DNA of 64,000 nt from Gnetum montanum. Taxonomy: Eukaryota; Streptophyta; Gnetopsida; Gnetales; Gnetaceae. Numbering within the stretch: the first letter of the stretch is position 1; the number at the start of each line of letters is the position of its first letter. Of this stretch, positions 10,609 through 21,649 are shown in pieces. The DNA is taken from the NCBI GenBank assembly GCA_015680685.1, contig MNCI01011966.1, positions 275,078 to 339,077 of the forward strand, written 5' to 3'. The notes under the pieces were generated by a model. That model had not been told where the DNA came from and did not search any database. It worked only from the letters and a program-made list of their open reading frames with translations. The translations under genes were made by a program, and so were the position numbers.

Positions 10609-11857
10609 GTGGAGGGATGGTAGGGTGGGGGTTGGGGGAATGAATAAGTTCCAAAAATAAAAAATTACAGCCACAAAAATCACAATCAAATTTAATGTGG
10701 TTTTCCAACTTGGATAGTTCACAATTAGAGGGTAGTTCACTTCTACACCTTCATGCTTTGTTTGTTTGAAATGTGATTTAGGGAACCCACAACATTTACA
10801 AAGCTTGAGCTCTACTATGTAGAGTTTCATCACTGCAACAACTCTTAACCACACAAGGTTTGAACAATCTGAAGAATGGTTTGAAGGACATCACACCTTA
10901 TACAATCTCTAAGCTGCACTCTAGAGTGTTTCATTATGATAAAACCACTTAATACCATAGGATCTCGACAAGCTTAGAATGTGGTTTCAAGGCTCCTAGA
11001 ACCTTTAAAAATTGAGCTCCACCCTAGAGTGTTTTGATGCTACACAAACACTCAATCCCACAAGATTTTGATAAGCTCAATAATGATGCCTTCTCGCAAG
11101 AAGTGCATCAACCCCAGTGAAGCAACAAGAGAGAAACAAAAACATAAGGAAAGAATGTAATTGATTGTATAGATCCTTGTGCTTTGAGACACAATTTACA
11201 ATCAATCAATCAAATGATTTTACAAATGAAGTACACAAGTACAATATATAATGATTACTTGATAGAGACAATTCATGTACAACACTTGCATAATACCCAA
11301 GAATATGAAGTGTTCTTATAACCTCAAAGTTTCCAAAATTACCTTGAAATTAATGTGACAGCTATCTAATGGCTAGCGTAGATGTCTCCTTTGAGATTGG
11401 GATGTCTCTCTAAACATGATTTCAATTCTAGGGGGATGTCTCTTCTAAGATGGAGACATCTTCTCTTAAAAGGAGATGTCTCCTATATTTGGGAGATGTC
11501 TTCTCTAGGTATCCTCCATTTTGACCAAGACATCTTCTTCATTTGGGAGATGTCTCTTATTTTTGGGAGATGTCTTCTGTCTTTGTAGTCTTCAATACCA
11601 AAGCTTTCTCTTAATCATTGGAGAATATTCTTTTATCTTGTAATCTTCTTTACTCATCCATGCTCCCTTGAGTCTTTGTAGTCTTCAATTAGACATCCTC
11701 ATACTTATCCATGTTCCCTTAAGTCCTTGTATTCTCTACTTTGAGATTTCTTGATGTCATTCATTAAGATCTTCTTCATGCTTGCAAAAACTTCACATTC
11801 CATAACATTCTATGTTCTCCACTTTTCTTAAGGTTTTGACATACCAAAAGGTCAAAA
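10609..11857 (-). repeat. 3' LTR of element A
   Basis: It matches 15898-17179 along its length: the AATAAGTTCC stretch near 10642, three tandem units of about 110 bp (about 10760-11090), the octamer array (11376-11580) and the CAAGGTTTTGACATACCAAAAGGTCA-type end. The left end is blurred by an N at 10608. Confidence 0.88.
11376..11582. repeat. Near-palindromic octamer array in U3 of the 3' LTR (A)
   Basis: AGATGTCT/GGATGTCT and the complement AGACATCT occur about ten times in 200 bp, usually flanked by GGAG or TCTCC/TCTTC. AGA-CA-TCT is a palindrome except for its two central bases, so both orientations alternate. The same array is in all five LTR copies of this family in the window. Confidence 0.85.
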
Positions 11858-12399
11858 ATTTAAAGCTTAAGGTGTAGGGTATCAAATGCATGAAATATAA
11901 AAATGAATCTATACTATGCAAAGGTAAAACTTTTCTTCATAAAGAGCAACAATAAACAATATAGAAAGCATAAACTATTCATATCCACAAAGTTTCAACA
12001 ATACATATAGCCACAAAAACTCTGATAAGACCATCATACCAACATTTAAGTCAATCATACCAATCAGCATCCAAGCAACAAAATCATCTTTCCCTTTTTG
12101 GACATTAGAAAAAAAGGAGAGAGAGAAACCCAAGGATACTAGCTATTGGTGCTAGAGACACGCTACACCTCATCATTTAATGATGGATGAAATGGAGCTC
12201 TCCTTAGTTAAAGCTTCATACAAAAATAGGAGGAGGTTGGTGGATTTGGCTATGATGGAGCCTATTATGAAGATGAGGTCCCAAAGATGCTCTTCATGGC
12301 CTACTGCTCAAAATACCATGTAGCATCATCTTAATGAATGTTGGTACCAAGCTACATAGGAGTAAGGTGCTTCCCGTGGACATGTGTTGGTAGTGCATC

Positions 12400-13688
12400 A
12401 AGCTTAGAATTAGACTTATTTCAAGAGTCATAAGCTCGAGAAGTCCCAACTACTATAGAGTGTCTTTCTAGGGTAGGAATGTCCTCCTTACTATTAGAAA
12501 TAGGAGGCATGATGATTTCCTTGAATTGTTGCCCATCTAGTGGAGGAGGTACTCTAGTAGCATCCATTCTCTTATGTAGGTAAGAGAGGTTCTTACCGAT
12601 CATCCCAAAGTTGCAAGCAAACAATCATAGTAGCTTCTTTATTGAAGATTACATTTTCTTACCAAAATATTTGGACCTTCTCGATTGAGGAGAGTCCCTA
12701 GATGATGCTATTGCTATCTTCTTCTATGATGAAGGTGGGCTAGTGCTAGGTATTTCCTTATTTACATGGGAGGAGCTCCTCTTCTCTACATATTCTCCAT
12801 GGCTCCTATTACCTTTAAGTAAAGGCATCTCTAGAATGGACACATCCCTTTGGTGAATTAGTAGATTGATGAGGTGAGGATGCCCAAATATCTGCTCTCT
12901 TTGGTGAACATGTTCAACATGTCATGGTAGAGAGTATGTCCCAAGTCAAGTGGTTGTCCTATGAGTAAGCAGTAGAGAACAAAAGCTTTAGATAGAAATA
13001 AATAGCTATAGCTCCCTCCTTTTATAATAATGTTATATAAAAGAGTGAGGGACAAGGTGGAAGCATTTGTAGACATCTTATTCCTATAAAACTTGCCTCT
13101 ATCAAAAGACACTAACTCTTGAAATAGGACATTACATAACTCATCATGTGTAACAGGAATTATGCCATTTGAAAAGACATCAGTTATAGAAAATATGGTA
13201 ACCCTAAAAAAATTAGTACTAGAAATTCCAAGTAGATAATTTACTACATGGGGAGATACACTAGTCATTAATCCCCCTACCATAGTAGTGAAAGCTCCAA
13301 CAATAGCATCAGTAATCACAATATTGCAAAAGAATTCTCTAATGAGAATTTCAAGTACCATGAAGTGCATAAAAATGAATGAAAACTAGTTCAAAACTTG
13401 GAAATAACTCATTAGTTCCTACTTTTGAAGTAGAGGACAAGATAATGTATGCTTAGAGATAATGTTTATGGTTTGAGTTATCTCAAACCAATGCTAGGAA
13501 GTTGTAGATCTAAACTAGAATGTGTAGAAGCTAGGGGTGCTAGAAGAACCTCCCTTGGACTTCTTCTTGGGTGGTGGCCTAGATGTTCCAACCTATTTGT
13601 GCATCATGAAGAGAGAGAAAGTGTTGATAGTAGTAGATGATGAAGCGTTGGTAATCTCTTGGAGCTTTAATCTTCTCTCGTGGGTCAT
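12400..13688 (-). pseudogene. ORF2 of element A, plant transposon-protein-like domain
   Basis: It starts near 13688 (MTHERRLKL) with a basic proline patch (PPPKKKSK). The main open stretch is 12858-13370 (170 codons). It includes REFFCNIVI, VGGLMTSVSPHVVNYLLGIS, LLYNIIIKGGSYSYLF and GQPLDLGHTLYHDML, then degrades; the tail at 12421-12624 has PPPLDGQQF and MPPISNS. Copy B matches from LEVLIREFYCNIV onward, including the tail. The pattern (RxFYxN, SPxxINxLLGI, a later hydrophobic LLxGxxLDLG segment) resembles the plant 'putative plant transposon protein' domain found in many plant repeat ORFs; its biochemical role is unknown to me. It lies where pol would be expected. Confidence 0.65.
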
Positions 13689-13739
13689 CTCATGATTGAA
13701 TGAAGAAAAATTAAGGATTTGAATTGATATAGAAATGCT

Positions 13740-13910
13740 TAATGAGGCTTTTTAAAGAAATAGAAGATGTCTCTTTGGAAAGAAAGATGTCTTTTCCACA
13801 ACAAAAAAACTAAAAGAAGATGTCTCATTTGAAAAGAAGATGTCTATGCTACACTAAATGAAAAGATAGGAAGGTGTCTCCTTTTAGGAGAAGACGTCTC
13901 CTCTTAAAGA
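13740..13910. repeat. Internal octamer array of element A
   Basis: Between ORF2 and gag, AGATGTCT and variants (GGTGTCT, GACGTCT) recur about seven times in 170 bp. It is the same motif as in the LTRs, but inside the element. Copy B has the equivalent at 57525-57690. Confidence 0.8.
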
Positions 13911-14289
13911 GGCTTAATAGGATAGGATTCATAAATGGTTGCCAAGGATTATAATATTGAACTATGCACATCAAATACTTACCTTTACTTACCTTTCTTT
14001 TCGAGGAGAAAGAAGATGCATAGAGTGCAAGAGAATGAGATTCCTTTTTTGAGGTTTCTCTTTTGACAAAGACTTCAATTTTCAAGGCTTGACTACCTTT
14101 CATAAATTTTTTGGAGAGTGTCTCCTCATTCTCTTGTACTTTCCTTTTGATCCTCCATTCCTTCTTAACACCCATGTCCTTTTGAGTTGTCCAATTCCTC
14201 CTATGGTCCTATATAGTTTCCTATCTTAGTGCATTTTGGTAAGACCAAGGAGTCTTATGGTTTGACCGCATATTCATATGATAAAAATT

Positions 14290-15842
14290 TAAATCACACT
14301 TCCATTACTTATGCCCAAATTTATGACAATAATAACATCTCACTTTCCTATAGTAGTTAAAGTGATCATACCTAGGAGCTGCTCTTGGTTGAGATTTAGT
14401 GCTTGCTGATTCTTCATTCTTTGGGGTTGCCTTAGATTGAGATGAAGTTGATGTGGAAGATTTATCTTGCATACAACATCCAAACCCACTCTTATCATGT
14501 AGGTGCCTTCCTTTTTCTAAGATCATTTGAAGGGATTCTTTCCCTTTAACTAGCCTTTCATTTACAAGTTTCACATCTACAAGCTCTTCCTTCATATGCT
14601 CACAAGATTTGGCTAGCTCTTTATTATCAACCTTGAGGTTTGAGATTTTGTTTTTGAAGTCTAAAATCTTTGAATTTAAGGAAGAAATATCTTGATCATT
14701 AATTTTTACCTATTTTCTCAACTTAGTGCAAAGACTTTGAAGCGATAAAATTTCATTGCACATAAATTCATACCTTTCTTTTTTAGTTTCTAATTCATCA
14801 TCTGAGGAGTCAACATCATCATCTATAAGGGCCATACAGATGAGGTATGAGTCCCTTGCATCATTCTCCACCTCTTCTTCAATGTGTTCTCCATCATTCC
14901 AACTTCTATAGAAGTTGGTCTTTTTTTGGCTCCATATCATTTTTGTCTCTCCTTTGTAACTTGTCATTACTAGGATACTCAAAGGTCACATGGCCTCTTC
15001 TACCACAAACCCAACATTCTATAGAAGACAAATCAAAATTGGAACTAGAAAATTTTTTACCTCTTTCATTACCTTTGAATTGATTGGCTCTCTACTGATT
15101 AGGGCTCTTATTTCTTTTTTCCATCATCCTTTGTAGCTTCCTTAAGAGAAAAGCTAATTCTTCTTCATTACTCTCATCTAGCTTAGCGAAATGATTTTAG
15201 GGCTATGGCTTTTTCTTGAATAGCCCCTTCACTTATGAGGTTCATTTCATAAGCAAGAATAGAACTTTGAAGCTCTTTGAACTTTAGAATAGAGAAATCT
15301 CTAATTTCTTTCATGGTAGTAACTTTTAGTCTAAAGTCTAGGTGGAGTGTTCTAATCATCTTTATTATGACATTGCTTTCATACAAATCTTTACCAATAT
15401 CTCTAATAGCCACAACAAGATCATTTATTCTAGAGAGATAATCTTTTATTTTCTCAACTTCTCTCATTTTGAGCTTATCGTACTCACTTTGCAAAACTAA
15501 GAGTCTAGATTACTTAATTATTAAAGTTGCCTCTAAAGTTATCCAAATTTCTTTGGCTATTTTACAACTAGCTAATCTATTAGATTTAGATTTTTTCAAG
15601 GAAAAATAAAAAATTTTTTTTATTTTTGAATCAAACATGAACTTATCTTTTTCTTCTTGTGTCCATTTGCTCTGTGGCTTGATGCCCTTTGTTGTGCTTT
15701 CAATGGGTGGTGTGTAGCCTTCAAGGATGGACTCCCAAACTTCAAATTCCATGGACTTGAAGAAGCCTTGCATTCTTTCCTTCCAATAGATGAAGTTGAA
15801 CCCATTGAAAATTAGTGGCTTAGTGTATGAAATCCCTTCCAT
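14290..15842 (-). pseudogene. gag of element A, two zinc knuckles
   Basis: Start at 15842 (MEGISYTKPLIFNGFNFIYW), 41 bases inside the PBS. Domain order: copia UBN2/DUF4219-type gag (15842 to about 15183; YWKERMQGFF, EVWESILEGY, YDKLKMREVEKIKDYLSRI, LISEGAIQEKA), knuckle 1 at 14975-15016 (CWVCGRRGHVTFEY, last Cys now Tyr), an acidic then coiled-coil-like stretch (14710-14982 and down to 14595), and knuckle 2 at 14296-14337 (CYYCHKFGHK, then a stop, then WKC). Gag forms the particle and binds RNA. Stops occur near 15507, 15180 and 14880. Protease should follow knuckle 2 in a normal copia element, but does not. Confidence 0.88.
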
Positions 15843-15882
15843 TGTTCACTCTTGAAAGTTGATGTAGAGCACAAGGGTACTA

Positions 15883-15895
15883 GGCTCGGATACCA
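15883..15895 (-). promoter_or_regulatory. Primer binding site of element A (initiator Met tRNA type)
   Basis: On the minus strand TGGTATCCGAGCC follows the LTR end by two bases. This differs by one base from the TGGTATCAGAGCC typical of plant copia elements, which pair with the 3' end of initiator methionine tRNA. Confidence 0.85.
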
Positions 15896-15897
15896 AT

Positions 15898-17179
15898 TGA
15901 GGATTGTAGAACTTAGAAGGGTGGGAGAGGGTGGGGGGTGTGGATGGGGATGGAAGGGTTGAATAAGTTCCCCAAATCAAAAATTACAACTACAAAAATG
16001 ACAACCAAATTTAACATGATTTTCCAACTTGGGTAGTTCACTTGCACACCTCCAAACTTTGTTTCTCTAAAATGTGATTTATAGGACACCACAACAATTA
16101 TAAAGCTTGGGCTCCACTATGTAGGGTTTTATCGTTATAATAACTCTGAACCCCACAAGGTCCCAACAAGCTTAAGAGTGGTTTGAAGGGCACCACATCC
16201 TATACAAGCTCTAAGCTTCACTTTGAAGTGTTTCATCATCACGAAAGCACTCAACCTCATAGGATCCTAACAAACTTAGAATGTGGTTTCAAGGCTTTCA
16301 CAACCTTTACAAATTAAGCTTTGCTCTAGAGTTTTTTGATGCTACACAAACACTTAATCTTGTAGGATCTTAACAAGCTCAATAATGATGCCTTCCTATA
16401 AGAAGCACATCAGCCCTAGTGGGGCAACAAGAGAGAAACAAAAACGCAAGGAAAGAATGTAACTCACTTTACAAATCCTTGTACTTTGAGGAATAATTCC
16501 CAACCAATCAATTAAATGATTTTACAAATGAAGTAGACAAGTATGATATACAATGATTACTTTATAAAGATAGTTTATGCACAACACTTACACAATACCC
16601 AAGAATATGAAGTCTTCCTATAGCCTCGAAGTTTCTGAAATTACCTCAGAATTCATGCAACGACTATCTAACAACTAGTGTAGATGTCTCCTACATGATT
16701 GGGACGTCTCTCTAAAAATGAATTCAATTTTAGGGAGATGTCTCTTTTGAGATGTAGATGTCTTTTCTTGAAAGGAGACATCTCTTGTTTTTGAGAGATG
16801 TCTTCTCTAGGTGTTTTCCATTTTAGCCAAGATGTCTTGTTCATCTAGGAGATGTCTTCTCCTAATAGGATATGTCTCATGTTATTGGGAGATGTCTTCT
16901 CTACATTTGAACTTTAATTCCAAAGCTTCCTCTTGATCACTAGAGCATCTTCTTTTAGCTTGTAGTATTCTTTACTTATCTATGCTCCCTTGAGTCATTG
17001 TAGTTTTCACTTAGATACCCTCATACTTATCCATGCTCCCTTAAGTCCTTGTAGTCTTTACATTGAGATTTCTTGATGTCATTCTTTGAGCTCTTCTTCA
17101 TGCCTACAAAAATATCACATTCCACAACATTCTATGTTTTCCATTTTCTTTAAGGTTTTGACATACTAAAAGGTCAACA
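15898..17179 (-). repeat. 5' LTR of element A (1282 bp)
   Basis: On the minus strand it begins TGTTGACCTTTT and ends ATCCTCA, followed by the PBS. Its inner half has three tandem units of about 110 bp (about 16070-16390) and its outer half has the octamer array (16680-16905). Beyond 17179 LINE coding sequence continues. Confidence 0.9.
16680..16905. repeat. Near-palindromic octamer array in the 5' LTR (A)
   Basis: About ten AGATGTCT/GACATCT motifs in 225 bp, flanked as in the 3' LTR array. Spacing between the motifs (roughly 15-30 bp) is irregular. Confidence 0.85.
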
Positions 17180-18649
17180 AGTACAACCTCCTTATACATA
17201 GTGTAAAAATCAAACTTAATATAAAACTAAAGGTGCTTATAAAGCTTAGCCTGAAAGCCATCCATTCTTGGAGCTTTGTCATTAGTAATGGAAAACACTG
17301 TATTTGTGATATCATCCAAAGAAAGTGAAGTTTGAGGCATGATATTAATGGAATGGAATGGTTCTTTTTGTAAAATGAAATTCATTTTCTATATATATTG
17401 AAAGGGAAAAAATATTTATAACTATAGTAGAAATGTAGATAGATATCATCATCCTGGTCAACAACTAAACCATAAACTAAACTAGAATGAATCTTCTTAT
17501 GAGGAGGCTTACCTTTTAAGATAATGGAAAAAACCCTTTACCAATTTGTATCTAATATGAATCTAGTTAGCCACTTTACCTTTACCTTTGAAGATAATTA
17601 TGCACTTTAAGCATCAAAAATATCTAATACAACTAATATAGACCTTGCTTGAGTTAGCTCTTGTTTGAAAAAAGTATCACCAAGAGAACGACAAAGTTGT
17701 GAAGTGAGACATTGAATATTGTACTTAGCATCTGCTTATAGTTGAGTTCTTTTAAATTTAAATTTCCTTCCCATGTAGTAACATAGATTTTTTATTCTTT
17801 TCATAACATCATTTCATCATGTAATCTAACCATTTTCATCTCTTACCCTTGGGATGATATTTAAAGCTTGTAGAAGAAGACTATAATAAGCTTTAGTAGA
17901 CAACAAAGGTATTAAAAATAAAACCTTATTCAAATATTTTTTTATTTTTACTTGATCAATTTTTAAATGACAAATAATAAACACATGATTAGATAAAGTA
18001 TATTGAGAAAGAACACAAATAGAAGGATTATTAGAAAGATAAGGTTTGTAAATTGTTGTAGAGGATATGAGAACTTTGTTAAGTCTTGAAATGATTCTAT
18101 CTTGACCAACTCTATGATTGGTCCAAGTGAACCATTGACTTGCAAAAGTATTTCCTCTCTTTGAAATAGGATAAAAAAATTCAATATCTACTAAATATGA
18201 AGCCAAAGCATTTTATCATTAGAAAAAATAGGGATAGACTTACCTTCAAATTTATCATTTTGGAAAGCAATGAAATTAAAATCTAGAATCATGATAAAGG
18301 AAATCTTAAGAAAATAAAAAAAAGGATTATGTTCCCACACCTCACATATAAGCTTAGCATAATTACGAACATAAATAGATAAAAAGGTAACTCATTGATC
18401 CTTTATAGAGAGGATGATCTAAACAAGAGTATTGACCAAGCTATCTTACAACATGATTTATTTACTAAAGTTTGACAATGATAGTGACATCAAGGTCATT
18501 AATAAGGACTTAACAAAAATTTTTAATTTTCATTTACTAGTATATCAACAGTAAAGCTCTCATTCAAAAATAGAAAAGTTTCCTTTCAAGATATCCCTTA
18601 TACTCTTATCATGTTATCATTTGAAAGTCACTTATTTTACTAAGGTACC
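17180..18649 (-). mobile_element. LINE ORF2 fragment: endonuclease end and start of RT
   Basis: Second piece of the LINE, minus strand. From about 18360: IYVRNYAKLICEVWEHN and IMILDFNFIAF (the GDFN motif of APE-type endonucleases with G changed), then in 17826-18206 FTWTNHRVGQDRIISRLNKVLIS (the FTWxNxRxGxxxIxxRLDRxL motif) and SNHVFIICHL in the SDHxPI position. Further down, 17200-17400 reads SLDDITNTVFSITNDKAP and MDGFQAKLYKH, the KAPGPDGFxxxFYK motif opening the RT. The frame breaks at 17180 where element A begins and resumes at 10607. The endonuclease nicks target DNA for target-primed reverse transcription. Confidence 0.88.
18645..18649. other. Target duplication left of G2
   Basis: GTACC here and GTACT at 28787-28791 flank G2, four of five bases equal. 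Five base pairs is the usual length for plant LTR elements. Confidence 0.65.
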
Positions 18650-19505
18650 TAATGAGTGGTGATGTACCCCTATGTACAACCATATGAATCATATGCATTC
18701 ACATGTGATCGAGTCAAATTCTATAGACTTTAATTACCAAGTATGCTAGAACTAAACAGTGAGTTTGTGTTGTTCGTTTTTTTGTCTTCTCAATCTCACT
18801 TGTGAAATGCAAGTATATGGTTAAGTGTGACTGAGGCATAAGATTTTTATCATTTTATGTTTTATAAATTTGATCACCTAAAACAATAATGAAAGTGAGA
18901 GTAATTAAATGCTAAGTGAACTATTGTCTAATCTAGCCTAACATAACTAATCATCCCTACTTCCCAGACACCTTGAACTTCATGTAAACATTGTTGGGTT
19001 ATCAAATGCTAACCATTTTTGAGCTACCAAGTGTCACACGTATGTTTGAAGTGGTCATGCTTGTGTATTTTAATTAATTTCTTAATTAATCAAAACTAAT
19101 TGCTAAATGAATAATGTTAAATGTGAAATACATGAAATCACAATGTATAAATGCATAAAGAAAGAAAGTCTTAAGTGCTACAAGGATGAATCAAAGAACT
19201 TGTCTTTATTGCCAGCACAATGGTGTGTTCAGGTACATCAATGCTTAAATAAAGATCCAATTATAGTTAGACCTCATTCTATGGGCAGTTGGAAAATATT
19301 CTAACTTTCAAATGAACAAACTGCAAGAATTTCACTACTTGACTAAAAAAAACTCCCCCCAAATCATGTGCCCAAGGGCTATATTTATAGGCCCAGGAAT
19401 ACCCTACAATATTGCATCTTGGGCTATGATATTGTGTACTCAATATCGCAGCCACCCTAATATCAGATACTTGATATTAAGGCTCATGTAAAACACAATT
19501 CATCA
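18650..19505 (-). repeat. 3' LTR of G2 (856 bp)
   Basis: On the minus strand it begins TGATGAATTG at 19505 after the PPT and ends CACTCATTA (TCATTA for TCATCA) at 18650. A TATA box (TATAAATA, 19382-19389) follows GATATTGAG-type motifs. It aligns throughout with 27888-28786, which is 43 bp longer. Confidence 0.93.
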
Positions 19506-19515
19506 TACCCCCACG
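19506..19515 (-). promoter_or_regulatory. Polypurine tract of G2
   Basis: CGTGGGGGTA on the minus strand immediately precedes the 3' LTR; G1 has CATGGGGGTA in the same place. Confidence 0.8.
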
Positions 19516-21649
19516 ATTGAATGAAATTTTTTCCTCAAGTATAGAAGAAGAGAAACAAGTCCCTTATAGAATATATTAGGAGGTATGGAATGTTTTACTA
19601 ACATGCAGAGTGACATAGAGGAAAAAAAGAAATATAGAAGTGCTTGAGCATACATCATTACAATTGTGTACAAAATTGGGTGTTCATGACAATAAGAAAG
19701 AACACCCTTGGATCCAATGGACATCCAACCCCTCTTGGCAATAGAACAATGAGGGAGAGGTTGAAGAGATCCAATAATCATGAAAAATATCTCATGAGTG
19801 ATATTGTTGCATCATCCTTGGTAAAGATAGTCCTACTTCCAGTCCATGCTTCCCATTACAATGACAAAAAAATCAAGGATTAGTATATGAAGTGTAATAC
19901 ATAGCGGTTGAATACCTTGTCTTGTCAATGGTTATACGTAGCTAAGTTGTGATTGTGGTAGATTGGTTACTTGATAATGTTAGGGGTAAGACTGACAAAT
20001 AGGTTAGGTAAGAGAAGCAGTCCATAAAATTCAAAAAAAGCTTAACACAAGGAATACTGAAAAGAGTGTATAGAAATTCACAACAATAAACAGAAATAAT
20101 TCACTAAAAATAGTTGTGACGATGCACATAATTGGATGGCATTGATGGGGTAAATAAAAAGAATTTGATTGTAAAAATATCTAAGGTTAAAGAACTTAAC
20201 TTAACCAAACCAAAAGATATGCAAGTGGGTCCTCCCCAAAGCAAGCACATGCCTTTTATGATCTTACATAACTTCAAACCAAGGAGTCCATGGGATCCAT
20301 GGATGATTAATGATTGCAAAATGTTAAGTACAAAAACCCAGAAGTAACTGACTGAGAATCCTGACACATCAAACTAGAACATAAAATCAAAACATGAAAT
20401 CAATAGGGAGGTGAGACATGAAAAGCATAGATGGATGAGAGAGAGAATGGAATGGAGTTTCTAATTATGGTCACATGAAGTTCCTTATGGAGTTTTTGAT
20501 TAAATGACTTGATAGGATCCATCCCTAGTCTAGACCAAAAACAACCACTTTTAGTGACTTTGCATCAACATTCTAAGACTAGTCCATCCCCTGAGATACA
20601 AGAATGCTTCCACAAAACAACGATCATTCCAAATTGGAGAAAAAGTAGGAAGTGAGAAAGGGTCTTAGTTAGAGGAGGTAAGACAAGTCCCATAACTAGT
20701 GCTTGTAGCCCTTTTATTTAGTCTAAGGTTGTGCTTTGAATTCCCATATATTTTTTTGAATGCGAACCACACCATGCAAAGGCCCATGTGTTTTCACACT
20801 TATTTTGTCCAAGGGGTGTGCTTTGAATACTCATTTTTTTGAATGAAGACCACACCATGCAAGGACTTATTCGACTGCCTATTGTGGAATGACATGGAAT
20901 AGTGAGAAGTTCATGAGAATGCCCTTGCACACAGGAAAATGAAAAAGCATGAAGAATAATACATTGCTTTGAAGCCACACCTTGTCCAAACCTTTGAATC
21001 CTTCCCAATTTCAAAAACTAAATAAGTGACAAAATTATTAAAGTTGTATTAATGAAAAAGGGACTGCATGTTTCTAGAACAAGGAAAACCATAGAGTGTG
21101 TGGATGGGTGGATGATGTGAACTCACTACCTATTACATGAAAAGAAACCATGTCCTAGTTATCAGTAACAACATTCAAAGTCAAAAACCAAACATTAACA
21201 ATCAAATCATTGAGTATCACATTACCATTATACCTAGCAGCTTATTAGCAAAAAGAGTAGAAAATTACACCAAACATGAGAAAATATAAAAGAAAGTAAA
21301 AGATATTTAAGAAATATTAAATATACTAATGATGGTGTAAAACAAAAACCTAGAAAAGATCAAAAGATCAATAACCTGAAAAACAAAAGGATGTAAAACA
21401 AAGAATATGAGAAAAAAATGTTGTAAAATCAAAAATGTGTAGAAAAAAAAGTTGAAAGAATAAGGAGCTCCTTAAAGTGTTAGTATGGATGGCCATCTCC
21501 CCCATGACTAAGTTGGAAAGAGGAGGTCTAAAAGATTGAGCATGGTTGTTGATCTTGCGAGGTGTCTGTTGAGTTGGTTGGCTTGGGCTCATGGAAAGGT
21601 TTCAGTTGTTGGATGTTGACTAATTACTTCTTATTTGGGCTATGAGGTT
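19516..21649 (-). other. Long 3' spacer of G2
   Basis: 2.1 kb between integrase and PPT, corresponding to 3467-5551 of G1. The longest open stretches are under 100 codons and not recognisable. The A-rich tract at about 21240-21450 corresponds to the T-rich tract of G1. No env-like signal could be supported. Confidence 0.6.

Larger units (their letters stand above)
10609..17179 (-). mobile_element. Pol-less copia-type LTR element, copy A
   Basis: Minus strand, two LTRs (15898-17179 is 5', 10609-11857 is 3'), PBS, gag with two zinc knuckles (15842 to about 14290), a short-motif array (13740-13910) and a second reading frame (13688 to about 12400). No protease, integrase or RT motif is found in the 4-kb interior. 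Copy B at 54381-60979 has the same layout, so the missing pol is a family trait and not a private deletion. It resembles the TR-GAG class of non-autonomous plant elements, with an extra ORF. It is inserted in the RT of a LINE, whose reading resumes on both sides. Confidence 0.88.

Noticed and set aside
11382-11588. 68-codon plus-strand open stretch with repeats
   Set aside because: It is the translated octamer array of the LTR; no reason to think it is coding.
15620-15805. Second minus-strand open stretch in another frame
   Set aside because: Shadow of the gag of element A, with no motif of its own.
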